Below are positions 52,144 to 64,000 of a stretch of 64,000 nucleotides of DNA, in pieces. The stretch is from contig NC_060959.1 of NCBI RefSeq assembly GCF_910589235.1, forward strand, positions 3,905,263 to 3,969,262, written 5' to 3'. How positions within the stretch are numbered: position 1 is the first letter of the stretch; each line of letters opens with the position of its first letter. A program made the translations under genes and the position numbers. A model generated the notes under the pieces. It was not told the DNA's origin, did no database searches, and saw nothing but the letters and a program-made list of their open reading frames with translations. The stretch is from Vespa crabro (lineage: Eukaryota > Arthropoda > Insecta > Hymenoptera > Vespidae).

Positions 52144-52717
52144 TTAAATAATAATTTAATTAGATTAGTATATGTATCTAATGAATTTTCTTGTAAGAAA
52201 ACAAATTTCAGTGTACATAAAAATATAAACTATATATTGCAAATAATTTAATGTCTAATAAATAAATTCTTTGTATTGTACATTCATTGCGAGGCTACAT
52301 TACAATTTAATATGTACATTTAAGATAATTATACTAGATGTAATTCTTAAAATATATTTTATGTCTAATCACAAATACAAAATCAAATGTGGAATAATAT
52401 ACATAAAATGAAAGGAGCTACAAAATTGTAGACCATGTTATGTGTTTTGTTGTATTGCATAAAGATTTTATATCGTACGTGCTTGTCTTTATCATAATAA
52501 ATTTACAATAAAGTCATTTATACCTTCGGTCAAAAATAAGGCAATTAATATATATATATATTACAATGCAATTTTGTAACACTCTAATTTTGAATGTATA
52601 TTTACAACATTGCTACGTGCTTATCTAATTATACAAGTTTACTTTTATTATATCAATTTTGAAACAAGAATTAAGGACTAGATTATTTCGGTGGATAATG
52701 GTATCCTTTTATAGATA
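52144..52717. other. Convergent 3' region of TIM14 and GRTP1
   Basis: Contains the two 3' UTRs. AATAAA lies at 52257-52262 on the plus strand and at 52644-52649 on the minus strand, so the transcripts probably do not overlap much. Confidence 0.7.
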
Positions 52718-54707
52718 CTATCGCCTTAACTTATTCTCTTTTTGTTCCATACGTCGTTGTGTAACTTTTGTTCGTAATTTAACTATTGTGCTACCAGGCA
52801 GTGATCCAGGTACTTTAAAAATACTCTAGCAAAAATTTAGACAAATATTCAAATTAATATATCTTTATGTAGTCATTAACACATATTTAAAAAAATTATT
52901 ATACTTTATATTTTTAATTACATGATAAAATATCTTACCTGCATGAAATCATGACACTGTAAAACAATACTATCTTTTGTAATTTCTTTAAAACACTCAG
53001 CTAGCAAAGTAAAATCTTGACAAGCTAATAAATTATCTTTATTCCGTTTTATAAGTGTCAGTGCGACACGAAATATTATTTTCGTACCTTCGTAAAACAG
53101 ACAATCCCATATACGCAATGTTGTCTGTAAATTTCAAATAATTAAGTGTGGATATTATTTATTTAATATTATTAAAGTTAAAGAAATATTTTTAAAAAAT
53201 CATTTATTTTTACCTCAATTGGCAAAACTTCTGCAAATAAACACACGAACCACTTCGTTGTAATCACTGGCCATGGTAATCCTAAATTTGTTACATGTTG
53301 ATAGATGTCCGGCATCTTTATTCTAGAGTGAGATTATAAATGTAGAATATCCCAATGTGTTGGCCAATAGTCTAGTTTTATACAATTCATAGAAACAAAT
53401 TCTTATTCGTATTTGGAAAGAATTACTATGAATTTAATGGCTGAAAGAATTTGTGTTTATTTTACCTAACTAATTCTGCCAATACATCTATGTCGGTAAG
53501 CAGTCCGTCCATTGTTGGAGTGTAGTAATCTGGTAAAATTTTGTCTATTAATACTTTTAATAACCAAAATGCTGTTTCTTCACTTTTAGTTACTAATAAA
53601 AGTAATCCTGCTATGTAATTAAGACCCTAAAAAAGAAAAAATAAGTTTGATATGTGAAAATATTTAAAAAGTATTTATAATTTTATTATTTTTTACATGG
53701 AAGTACATGAGTAAAACCTTACTTGACAATATCCGACAGTTTTATTTTGATGAGCAAATGCTAACAAAATATTGTATAATTGATGTTGTTGATTTTCAAT
53801 ATTATTAAAAAAAATATTGTCAGGAAAAGTTCGTGGGAGATCAGTTTTTATAACAGAAACAAGTTCTGCATTATGTGGTGGTTGTAACAATTTTTCATAA
53901 AGATCAGGCGCTGCATTTTTCATCTCTTCCCCTCCACTAATGGAAAGCCATACCTGTATGAATAAAATTTTAGTTAATAGTTAATATGTATTTAGTTAAT
54001 ATATGTTAATAACTTATTGAAAATTAATTGCAAATTCCATTAAATAAATTATATAAATTGATATAAAGTCCTTACCAGACCTCTATATTCTCCTGGAATA
54101 CCTTTACGAACATATCTTTTTATCATAATACTTCGTTGTAAAGATTTTCCTTCGCCGATAATTTCTGCCCATTTTTTGGCACGTTTTGCAAGTACTTTAA
54201 GATATTCGGACATAAATTCTTCATACGTTTCATAATCAAAATTTTGGGGTCGTTCAAAGCCATACTCGTCCACGTTGCTATAAACACATATAACTTCCAA
54301 ATTATGTGCATGCACTTACAAACAAAAAATATACATTCTAATGGAATGAATTAAAGTGTAATTATAAAAAATCTTTAAATTTGTTTAAATTTAATTTCTA
54401 TAGGTGTATGGTTACACTTACTTTTTTTCTTTCATTATTAATATATTCAGTTTTAACAATAACTAATTAAATATATTAATAAAATATAATAGAACACAAT
54501 TTTTATTTACTTACTTCGATTTAACAAGCGAGTACAATAAATATAACCTCAAGAAGATCAGATAAATGTAATAAAGAACATATATCAGACTTTACAACTG
54601 GCAATACATTAATTATATGTATATATATAAAACAAATGTAGAACGATATTAAACAATTAAGAAACACAGCATCAGAGTCACACTCACCTAAAACATGAAC
54701 TTGCCAT
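52718..54707 (-). CDS. GRTP1: GRTP1-like TBC-domain Rab GTPase-activating protein
   Basis: TBC-domain protein expected to stimulate GTP hydrolysis by a Rab; the target Rab is not deducible. Exons (minus): 54707-54688, 54277-54076, 53953-53723, 53626-53466, 53322-53214, 53124-52939 and 52825-52718; CDS 1017 nt, 338 aa (human GRTP1 336). It begins MASSCF, then the family block VDEYGFERPQNFDYETYEEF, KRYVRKGIPGEYRGLVW, the arginine-finger motif IKTDLPRTFPDN (IxxDxxR), the glutamine-finger motif VGYCQGLNYIAG (YxQ), and RIWDCLFYEGTKIIFRVAL. Both catalytic fingers are intact, so it should be active. The first coding exon is only 20 nt, followed by a 410-bp intron. Confidence 0.95.
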
Positions 54708-55361
54708 ACCCTAAGTACGACGATAGGTGTCAATTTACAGTCGCAAATGTATTGGGATATATGTACTATATACACAGATGACAATGATTCACTATATATA
54801 TATTACATCTATGAAATATCCTATATAGAGTAGCCTAGTAGACACGCGCATAAAACTATTAAATAGATTCTGTGATTAAAACGTACAGATTAATATGATT
54901 TTTTAATTTTTTTTATTACAAAATGATGAAACGATGTGATTTGCTTTGTTGATAACTAATCAAATTTTAGATTTTTTTGTTTGATGATGATTACGTAATA
55001 TATAATATTATTACATAGCATAATTAAACAAAAATATTATAAAGATAATAGTATAAAATAAATATATTAACGTTAAAATAAAAAAAAATAAAAATTTCTT
55101 CGACATGTTATTTGATAAGCATAAATGACTTTTGAACTTAACGTCATAAATAAGTATATACTTAGTATACATTGTAACGTTTTACAAAAATTATCTAATT
55201 TTATTATTAACTCATATATTATATTTAATATTAATATAATTACATTTTATTAGTGTAAATATTTTTAAAAAAGTATAAGTCGATTGTACTCAAACAATCG
55301 TTTACAATCGTGACGCGGGTCGATGTTCGATATTATGATACCACATGGTAACGGAGGTAAA
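54708..55361. promoter_or_regulatory. Bidirectional intergenic region between GRTP1 and eIF2A
   Basis: These 654 bp lie between two divergent start codons. Sequence is very AT-rich except close to the eIF2A start (about 55280-55330), where a paired CAATCGTTTACAATCG duplication is seen at 55290-55309. No gene is seen. Confidence 0.55.
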
Positions 55362-58300
55362 ATGGCGTTAACTGTCCCCTGTGTTGCTGGTAAGCAATTT
55401 CACAATGTTTTGGTAATATACATATTTGCTTAAAACTTAAATGATTTATTTTTTCTTATGTATCAAACAAACATCACTTTTTCATGATATATGAGCTTTC
55501 TTTGTTCCATAAAATTTTAGCTTCATAACATCATGCAATTCATTCTTCTAAAATGCATCATGCGGTATTAATTTGCTCAATTCTTTTCTAATAATGATTA
55601 TAGTTTATTATTTTTTCAATATACATATTCTCAGATAAAGTTTCCTTTTAATATTTCTTAAAACGTAATAAATACGTAACCGTATCTACATATGCGTACA
55701 TATAAGTATACATATGTATAACCTTCCTTTTTTTATAATTTCCAAGTAGAATAACATATTTTATCATAATTTTGACTGAATTTGCCCCTTTATATATAAT
55801 CAATTATATCATAACATACTTTATTATATAATTGAATGTAATAAAATAACAAAATATCTTTTTATATTTTATATATATACACATACGCGCGCGCACACGC
55901 AACACATACACAACATATGCATATATGAGAAATAAATTTTAATACGTTTTTTAACCTCTAGTGCGAGGTTCCACTGGTATCAGTTTAGGACAAGGACCAC
56001 CTTCGTACGAACCAGTGACAACATTTCCTAAAGATGATAGTAAATTGTGCAGAGTTATGTTATTTAGTCCAGATGGACGTTATTTTGCATGGACTAACGA
56101 AACCTCTGTTAAAATTGTACTTTGTAATACATGGAAAATTATCACAGAAATTAAAAAACCAAAAGTTAGTGCTATACAATTCTCCAGTAAGGGGACATAT
56201 TTCATGACATGGGAGCCATTCATTGGTATTAACTATAAAATATATTTTATTGTAATATCAATTACAGTATTATATATTTCTAAATTAATTTCAGCAACAC
56301 TACCTAATCTTCATATATGGAAAACAGAAACCAATGAGTTAGTGAAGAGTTTTATACAGAAAAAGCAAAGAGATTGGTAATGTATAATTTTTTAATTAAG
56401 CATTTTATATTTTTTAATATATTTGGATATTTGATATGTATATTATAGTACATTAGCTTTTTCATCATTGTATATCTTTTAAGGGAGCCTTTTAAATTTG
56501 CGTTAAAAAGAAATTTTTGTTAAGCATGACATATACATTGCATCTCTAATTTTTTATACATTTTTATTTAATAATATCTTCTTCAGCAATTGCTACTAAA
56601 TTTTAGAATTTTTTGGTGTAGTGTTACATAAATAATAAAATTTTGTAAATTTCTATCTATGCAAAATATATTTATTTTATATTATATATTATTTCATATA
56701 TATTTTTTATTTTCTATACATGTAATATAATGCTATACAAATATCATAGTATATTTTTTTACAATTATTCTATGTTATTGTACATGTTTGTACAATAAAA
56801 GAAATTTTGCTTTAGTATCAGACATTTTTTATATTTCATATTTATGTGCTATTTCCTCATTTGTATTGCATCCACTTAGGGAGCCTCAATGGTCAAGTGA
56901 TGAGAAAATCTGTGGAATATTGATGGGTGCAGATGTCATATTTTATGAAGATGCCAATTTTGAAAAAATTGTACACAGGATAAACATAGCCAAAGTTGCT
57001 AAATTTAGTATAGCGCCCAATAATGCTCCGTACCACATCCTTTGCTATGTGCCTGGTAATTCATGTTATGTTGATGTAACATTAATACATAGGTTAATTA
57101 AATTCATTGATAAACAAATATATTGATACAATTGTAAGCAAGCAAGAGTATTTTGATGTGATAATTATTTTTTTCTGTATTTAGAATCTTTCATTTTTAT
57201 AATTAGTTGTATTTCCATTGTTTCTATTAAAGAATTAATTTTTATTAATTTAAATATTTTAGGAAAATCAGGCCAGCCCTCACTCGGTAGATTATTCCAG
57301 TATCCAAAATTTGAATCAACACAAGCTTTAGCAAGTAAAAGTTTCTTTCAGGTAATATGAGATTATGTATATATGATATATGTATATATGATGTAAATGG
57401 ACTATGTAAACATAATTTTATATTAATAGGCTGATAGAGTTGACATTTATTGGAATCAAAAAGGAACAAATGCATTATTAATGACAAGCACAGAGATTGA
57501 TAAAGCTTCCTATTATGGAAAACAAACATTACACTATGTTAGTACAAAAAGAGAAACAGCTATGGTCATGCTCAGTAAGTTACTGTAGAAATCAATTTTT
57601 ATAGTATTATAAACTATTATATTATAAGTCGCTAAATTAATATAAAAAAAATCACCTTTAAAATATAATCTGTTTTTATATAGGTAAAGAAGGTCCTATT
57701 TATTCAGTGCAATGGTCTCCAAAAAACACAGAATTCTGTGTTGTTTATGGTTTTATGCCTGCAAAAGCTACACTCTTTAATCTTAAATGTGAACCAATAT
57801 TTGAATTTGGTGCACTGCATAGGAACAGTATATATTACAATCCTCATGGAAACAATATCCTTTTTTTACTTACTTAAGAATTAATTATTAAAGGATGAAT
57901 TTATTATAATGAAATAATAATAGGAACTTTCTTTAACTTCCATATGGAAAATTAGATTGAAAAGATAATGCAAATACATTATTGATTTTAGTATGCTGAT
58001 ATATTATTACTGTATTAAATATTAGAAAGCTGTTTATTAAAATATTTGTAATTACAAATTCCTATTTTACGGATTGATATGAATCAATTCATGAAGTAGG
58101 AACTACTTATATTATATTATCCTTAATCACTGTGCACTTATGATCTTAGCTGGTTTTGGTAATCTTTCTGGTGGCATTCAATTATGGGATGTCGTGAATA
58201 AAAAACTTATTGCCGAAATCTCTGCACCTGATACTACTCTCCTGGAATGGTCACCAGATGGTGAACATTTTATGACAGCTACGACAGCACCTAGATTGCG

Positions 58301-59174
58301 AATGGGAAATGGGTGAGTGGCACTTAAATTAAATTTTTTAATTCATTTAATAAATATATTTTCGAACGATTATTAAATTAAAAAAACAAATAGTTATATA
58401 TATTTTAATTGATATTTTATAAATTTTAATAGGTTTAAGATTTGGCACTATAGTGGAACATTATTATATGAACGGCCATGGAATAAACAAGAAGAACTAT
58501 GGGAAGTTCTTTGGCAAACATTTCCTCTTGATACATTCAAAGAAAAGCCGATTAGTTACAAAGCTGTAGAAGGTATCGCACCAAGTCAACCACAAGGTAC
58601 TTTTATACTTTTTATTCATATTTACAATTAACATAATATTTTAATGATAAAGTCAGGTCTTTTATTTTGTTTCATCAAAAGTCCATTTTATTTTAATTAT
58701 TTATTTTCAAATTTTGTTTATATATAGCATCAAAACAAGTATACAGACCACCTTCTGCAAGAGGACAAACTATAACTTTCAAATTACATGATGATGATGA
58801 GTTTGGGCCAAAACCCAATACAGAGGGTAAGAAGGATTATATTATTAAATACTGTTTTTATTATCTTTTTATTGTTTATGCAAATAATATAAATATAAAT
58901 TTATAGCTAATCCATCAAAAGCTGCTTTGAAGGCAAAAAAGAAACGCGAAGCAAAAAAAGCTAAGAAAGAATTAGAGGCTATTGCTATGTCTTCTCAATT
59001 ACAAACAAATAATCCAACTACTAATGGTCAGATTTCAAATACTTCATCAAAATATCAAAGTAATGTTGTTGCATCATCTGAGTCAGATCTTATAGATGAT
59101 CCTGAGAAGCAAAAAAAGATAAAGAGACTTAAAAGTGTAAGTAGTTTATATACAAGAAACATATGAAAATAATT

Positions 59175-59222
<48 letters not shown>

Positions 59223-59380
59223 TATATTATAACGCTTGTTCATTTTTGTTTCAGAAACTAGACCAAATATCAAAATTAAAGGAACAATTATCAGCAGGGA
59301 AACAATTAGAAATCAATCAATTAGACAAGATCAAAAAAGAAGCAGAGTTAATAAAAGAACTCGAAGAACTTATTTTGTGA
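55362..59380 (+). CDS. EIF2A: Eukaryotic translation initiation factor 2A (eIF2A)
   Basis: Single-chain initiation factor linked to non-AUG and stress-related initiation. Twelve exons: 55362-55389, 55962-56225, 56295-56376, 56880-57055, 57263-57351, 57430-57574, 57684-57854, 58138-58312, 58433-58596, 58728-58826, 58907-59136 and 59255-59380; CDS 1749 nt, 582 aa (human 585). The start MALTVPCVAVRG aligns in length with the human N-terminus; an in-frame ATG lies 38 nt upstream at 55324 in poorer context. Seen: an N-terminal beta-propeller with VRGSTGISL, VKSFIQKKQRDW, CYVPGKSGQPS, KSFFQADRV, EFCVVYGFMPAKATLFNLKC, ILAGFGNLSGG, WSPDGEHFMTATTAPRLR and FKIWHYSG; then YRPPSARG; then a Lys/Glu-rich coiled coil. 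Intron 7 has AT-AC ends; the other introns are GT-AG. Confidence 0.96.
57855..58137 (+). other. U12-type AT-AC intron in eIF2A
   Basis: The intron starts ATATCCTTTT, the exact U12 AT-AC donor consensus, and ends GTGCAC. A near-consensus U12 branch site TCCTTAATC lies at 58120-58128, its second A about 11 nt before the 3' end. Splicing here joins HGN to IMILAGFG, matching the family block HGHILVLAGFG without gap. No GT-AG alternative keeps both conserved sides. Confidence 0.9.
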
Positions 59381-60470
59381 TGATCTGATGAAATTTTTCA
59401 GACAGAGACAGATTTAAATAATATATTACTTTCAAATACTTCTCGCAAAGAAGAGAAACAATCTTGGTATTTGTTTCGCAGTACACTATCTAAGAGACAC
59501 GATTAGCTCTCAGTTAAATCGTTTTCTCTGCAAATGGGATAATGGGAACAATCTGAAATTGAGTCAGTGACTTAAATCAGTTTACAAATTATCGTGGTGT
59601 CTCTAGATGTGGAACACAAATTGCATTTGTGAATGATATATACACAAGGTGACGTATCAATTCGTGACGATTTGGGGAAGTTTACTTCTCTTTGATCACA
59701 TTTTTTTAATTATGATATTAATGATGCGAAAAAATTGAAATCTTGTGCCAGTTGATAATATTGATAGTAACCAAGCTTCCTTTAAATGTATTGTGTAAAT
59801 TAATATAAAAAGTAAAAAAAAAAAATGAATGCTTTACGTGTGTACTCGGCACGTATAAGTAATATAATATACACATAAACATATACATACACGACTTGAC
59901 GAATGAATCGAAGTGAATGAAGTATTTACTTAATACCAACTTTGGTATTATATGTGGTAAATAGAAGAACTTATATAAACATGAATATTTGCATGAAACT
60001 TGTAAGATCAAGTACAATGTAGCACGACTATGAAATATACAAATATGTTCCTTATATGATAGGTGCTATTCTTTGAGAAGAGTCGTGTTTTAAACGCCGA
60101 TTGCTTACCAAGGATCAGAAGTATTATTTTTGTCTTCTTTGTGGATTTTGCATTTTCTATATGATATATAAATTGACTTAAAATTTTACGGTATAATAAC
60201 GGTACATCTTCGCCTTTAATAACGCATTCAAAATAGATATATAAACGATAAATATCAATATCTTCAATTGTAAAAACTTCATGTCAGGTTCTCATAGCCA
60301 CGCAACTAATTATTTTGCATAGTTTTGCTATGATCTTTACAAAAATTGTTATATGTTTTGTATGGCTAAACAAGAAAAGGAAACTGCTAATAACATGCTC
60401 GTATGATTTATACTTTGAAATACATTTTCAAGTAAGAATAGATACTTCCATTATATTTACTATTCCGAAT

Positions 60471-60476
<6 letters not shown>

Positions 60477-60544
<68 letters not shown>
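60477..60544. repeat. (TA)n microsatellite
   Basis: Near-perfect TA dinucleotide tract of about 68 bp, one of the longest in the window. Confidence 0.95.
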
Positions 60545-60546
<2 letters not shown>

Positions 60547-61684
60547 TTTGTTCATACTGCTTACACTTACTGTACTTAAGAAGGATACGTTTCTGTTTCT
60601 TTATGTTTTTAAAAATCCATAAATAAATTTTGATTTTGTTCTTTTAAGTATAAAGAACATGATAATGTGTGCGAACTGTTTGTTTCACATATATTTTTTC
60701 TTTTTTTTTTTTTTTTTTAATTGAAATCATTTTCTGAATTTATAACCTATATTTTTTTCTTTTTTTTTTCTTTTTTTTTTTTTTTTTTTTAAATATACAA
60801 AATATCTATAATATTCATACATGCACTGAATATATTTGTCCTAACAGTGTTGAAGAGGATGAGCGTAGTTTGAATTAAACAAATTTTATTCTAATACGAT
60901 TATCAAGATGGCACAATAGAATTCTAAGAACTTATGGTATTCACGAATAACGACTGTACAAATCAGATGATAATTAAATGCATGCAAGTTAAGAAATATT
61001 GTTATTTCCTTATTTTTATCACTTTGGGAAACTATTAATTTAGTTGAAAATCATTTTATCTGAGAAGGGGAATAAACAAAGAATTCGTTTAACATATGGT
61101 ATTCAGTATATTTGTTTATTTATAATACATTTATATCATCACGTTACATTTCTCTTAAATTATTTAATAAAAGGTACATTTTTTTCAAGAATAGTCAATC
61201 CGATCAGTGTTATGTACAGTGAAAAATTTATAAAATTATTATTAAATAAATAATAGACCCTTAAATGGGCCATTTTTTTTTTATATTGTGCAGAAAAATG
61301 ATATAAAAAAATGAGAACAAATAAAAAATATTTTAGAAATTTTTTTTACACGATCAAGTATTATAGTTACAATTTATCGTACGTACATGCTACTTATATA
61401 ATAATTAGTGTGTATAAAACAAAATAAGCATTAATGATTCGTGATTAGATTTCTTTAACATCACTTTAATGTAAGACAATAATAAACTTTTCTTTCGTGA
61501 AAAAATGCGTGCCTATATGATGTAATACCTACATTTATCATATTTCAATTTATATCACCATAATAATTTATCATAAAACAATTAAGAATGATCTAGAATT
61601 ATTATTACAATTACGACGTAAAAATATACGTTACGAATATTGAAAAATAATGATTAATAAATATAACGTCTATAGTAAGAAATC

Positions 61685-62600
61685 AAAATTTGGCGGTTAA
61701 ATCATGCCGAAGGATGATGGCGCTTTCATAGAGCGAACTTCAAGCCACGGACGCAACGTTAGCGCCACGAGAGTCGTGTTTACAGATTCGCCAGTGAGTT
61801 CCATAACGTCACGTCAAAAAGTGCAAGAGATAAATTTCTATTACCCTTTACTATGTAAAGGTGCGTTCTCGACACGAAAGAGAAACGGAATATTACCCTC
61901 GTTCGGTCGACGATAATCGCGCTAAAAAATCTACGTGATATCGTGTTTTCGGGACGACGACGTAAAATAAAATACGCGCCTCTTTCGTTAATACCGTAGT
62001 GGCAATCGTTAGGATGGTAGCCATTTTGTCCGGAGGTGGCCCGGCCGAGTGAACGGGCGAAAATAGGTGCTCCCTGGAGCGGGAGGTTTGTCAAAATCCT
62101 TTAAGCTGATCGCAGAACGATTGACCTTCGACCACGTTTCTCCTTATTGAGGAATTGGCGTGTTCTACAAAAGTCTCGTATCCTTCCTATTGAAACGTCG
62201 TTCGGTAGTTGGAGACTTCCATCGTCTCTCTCTCTCTCTCTCTCTCTCTCTGCGCCCTCCCTCCTCCCTCCCCTCTCTGTTTCTCTCTCTTTTTTCTCCT
62301 TCTCCCTTCCTCTCTTTCTCTTCGCTCCGCGCTCTTGCTTCCTCACTCTTCGTAAGTACAACGTTCTACGTAATTCGCTGATATATCCAGTTCGATTTTT
62401 CTCCCAACTCACGAGAGGAAATTCTTCGGTTTTCGTATAACTTCCCCTCTCCGAACTCCCTCCTAGAAGGTCGGCCAAAGAACCGGCGACTCGTCTTGGC
62501 GAGTTCCATCTTCCTCGCTTAGGCTCGGTTGACAGTTCGACGGTTCGGCCATACACCCCGCCGCGGGGGAGAAGTCATTCGTGAGACACGACATAATTTA
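61685..62600 (+). promoter_or_regulatory. GC-richer CpG-containing promoter-like island
   Basis: Composition shifts abruptly from AT-rich to CpG-bearing sequence. It contains an E2F-like TTTGGCGG (near 61689), a YY1-like GCCATTTTG (62021-62029), GTGGCCCGGCCGAGTG (about 62036-62051) and CCGCCGCGGGGG (62559-62570). Several short frames are open but none looks like protein. As the next supported start codon downstream is at 63742 and plus-strand, I infer a promoter and 5' UTR exon for that gene. Direction is a guess. Confidence 0.4.
62225..62335. repeat. (CT)n imperfect microsatellite
   Basis: CT-rich pyrimidine tract with CCCTCC and TTTTCT interruptions inside the GC-richer island. Confidence 0.88.
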
Positions 62601-62637
62601 TTTTTCAGATTTTAGACGTGAGTCTTTCTGTTTTTCG

Positions 62638-62760
62638 TTCTTTCTTTCCTTTCCTTCCTTTTTTTCTTCTTTCCTTCCTTCCTTCGTTAGTTCGTTAGTT
62701 CGTTCGTTCGTTCCTTCGTTCGTTCGTTCCTTGCTTCCTTCCTTCCTTCCTTCATTCCTC
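62638..62760. repeat. (TTCC)n-(TTCG)n tetranucleotide repeat
   Basis: TTCC and TTTCTTCC units turn into GTTAGTTC and then GTTCGTTC units and back to TTCC. CpG-containing tetranucleotides are unusual here. Confidence 0.9.
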
Positions 62761-63047
62761 ACTTCTTCCTTCCAGGTCTTTCCATTCGATTCGTTCGTCT
62801 TCGTAATATTTCCGAGCATCTTCCAAAAGCACATTGCATCCCGTCTCCAAATATTCCAACGTTTTTTTTTTTTTTCTTGTCTTCATTACACCAGACTGCG
62901 TTCTTCGATCTTTTGGAAATTACATCTGATATTGTACGGTTCAACGATTTTTTTTTCTTTTTCTTTTTCTTTTTCTTTTTTGCTTTTCATTTTTCATTTT
63001 TACCTTTTGTCCTTCGTGTCGACTCTCTCTCTCTCTCTCTTTCTCTT

Positions 63048-63078
<31 letters not shown>

Positions 63079-63741
63079 AGCTCTCTCTTTTTCTAGCTCT
63101 CTCTTTTTCTTTTTCCGTTGTGTGTTATGTGTGCCGATCGTTTTACAACCTATTTTCTATCGCATTTATGAAAAAGGTCGTGTCTTTCTTGATAATTCCT
63201 TTCTATTTTCTAATGTTTTTCATTATATTCGTAGGGCTTACATTATAGTCGTGATTTTACACGCGTTCGAATGATCTCTATTGTGGAATTTTCGGCAATA
63301 TCTTTTTTTTTTGTCCTTTGAAACAGAAATACTTATATAACGATATTTTAATTTTATATTAATTTTCGAGGAGAAGACCGTTTTGTAGCTGTACATTTTG
63401 AAAAGCTATCTTTGAGCATAATAAATTGCATTTAATGTGCAATTTATTATCATCGTTGTATGATTCGTATATCTTTTTAATGTTTGATCAAAGGTCTCAT
63501 GATTTTCGTAAACTTCATATTATCAGTTTAAATTATTAGGCTTTATATTGATACGATTATGAAAACAGAAATGTCTGAATAAATTTTTGTTGCAGATAAT
63601 GTAGGTATTCTTTATCGAAACAAGGCCTTTAGGATATAATTATATTTAATGTCAGTACATGAATCGAGTGTTTATTATTGGTGGTGCAATCGTTGGACCA
63701 AGAATTACTAAAAGAATTGGAGCCTAGTGAACAACCAGAAA

Positions 63742-64000
63742 ATGACGATTGCTACAAGGGGCCAGGGGGTAGGAATAGATCCTCCCGATAGCCAGCAGAG
63801 TTCACAGGTATTTGAAATTGCATGACGATTTAATAATATGTACTTATGTGCAAATTTATAAAAAATATTGCAAACAAAGCGACTAATGCTTCTTAGAATA
63901 TATAATAAATTTATATTATTGTTATATCATCCATATACTAGTTTTTTCTTTTCTTATATTCCTTAAACATTTTGTTATAATTTATTTGACAGATGCATAG
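63742..64000 (+). CDS. 5' end of an unrecognised gene (runs off the right edge)
   Basis: An exon ending at 63807 in a GTATTT donor holds a 22-codon open start, MTIATRGQGVGIDPPDS and a Gln/Ser end. There is an in-frame stop (TAA) 36 nt before the ATG, and the start context is AGAAAATGA. An acceptor at 63991-63992 (TTATTTGACAG) opens a second exon beginning ATG-CAT-AG, in phase 0, so the reading frame continues past the window as MHR or MHS. The N-terminus is low-complexity and I do not recognise the protein. The upstream CpG island and another acceptor-like site before 63600 (TTTTTGTTGCAG at 63585-63596) suggest one or more noncoding 5' exons. Confidence 0.5.

Larger units (their letters stand above)
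59381..63741. other. Intergenic region with microsatellites and a GC-richer island
   Basis: 59381-61690 is the eIF2A 3' UTR and AT-rich DNA; it includes a long (TA)n at 60477-60544 and poly-T blocks at 60700-60720 and 60755-60790. 61690-62600 is clearly GC-richer, with many CpG and promoter-like motifs (TTTGGCGG near 61689, GCCATTTTG at 62021-62029). 62225-62330 and 63020-63110 are CT tracts. 62640-62760 is a (TTCG/TTCC)n tract. The island probably holds the promoter and noncoding first exon of the gene starting at the right edge. Confidence 0.55.

Noticed and set aside
53210..53225. Apparent frameshift at the end of GRTP1 exon 5
   Set aside because: Rechecking the bases showed VLPIE reads correctly into the donor; the frame is intact.
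61704..61916. 70-codon plus-strand frame in the CpG island
   Set aside because: Starts with ATG but shows no domain and no splice continuation; more likely 5' UTR or promoter sequence.
62101..62556. 151-codon minus-strand frame rich in Arg/Glu
   Set aside because: Most of it is the complement of the CT tract; flanks are unrecognised.
1..64000. tRNA, rRNA or known microRNA genes
   Set aside because: I looked for tRNA B-box-like words and familiar insect microRNA seeds by eye and found none; a covariance-model search could still find divergent ones.

Overview
This 64 kb window is AT-rich animal nuclear DNA, almost certainly from an insect. The genes are split by short GT-AG introns, intergenic DNA is full of (GA)n/(CT)n and (TA)n microsatellites, and a mariner remnant and an LTR-retrotransposon Gag relic are present. 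Gene compactness and repeat style suggest Hymenoptera (bee, wasp or ant), but this is an inference; no lineage marker was checked. Nothing bacterial, organellar or CRISPR-like was seen.

Layout. 1-9.0 kb: no convincing gene; microsatellites alternate with more balanced unique DNA that may be regulatory. 9.0-19.1 kb: a dense cluster of RFC5 (-), a divergent PSMD6/Rpn7 paralogue (+), an intronless ERI1-family DEDDh exonuclease (+) and a 19-exon Spd-2/CEP192 centrosome scaffold gene (-). 19.1-31.2 kb: AT-rich, gene-free, with a decayed Gag fragment, a dispersed ~200-bp repeat pair, a ~30-bp degenerate tandem repeat, a truncated mariner and a 52-bp hairpin duplication. 31.2-41.5 kb: SEC13 (+), Ski2/SKIC2 helicase (-) and HEXIM (-). 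41.5-51.0 kb: gene-free, with a five-copy 160-187-bp tandem array. 51.0-59.4 kb: TIM14/DNAJC19 (+), a GRTP1-type TBC Rab-GAP (-) and eIF2A (+). 59.4-64 kb: a long intergenic stretch, a GC-richer promoter-like island, and the 5' end of an unrecognised gene leaving the right edge.

The genes do not form one pathway. They are housekeeping genes of replication (RFC5), centrosome assembly (Spd-2), proteasome (Rpn7-like), RNA decay and 3'-end trimming (Ski2, ERI-like), secretion and nuclear pore (SEC13), transcription elongation control (HEXIM), mitochondrial import (TIM14), vesicle traffic (TBC) and translation (eIF2A). For the eight intron-containing, recognised genes I assembled exon models by hand from splice sites; every model closes in frame at a length close to the known family.

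Most interesting points: (i) eIF2A holds one intron with U12-type AT-AC ends and a U12-like branch site; (ii) the Rpn7-like gene is too divergent to be the ordinary subunit and shares with RFC5 a bidirectional promoter holding a CCAAT palindrome; (iii) several genes have very short first coding exons (ATG alone in TIM14, ATG-GAG in Ski2); (iv) the noncoding half holds several repeat families I cannot assign.
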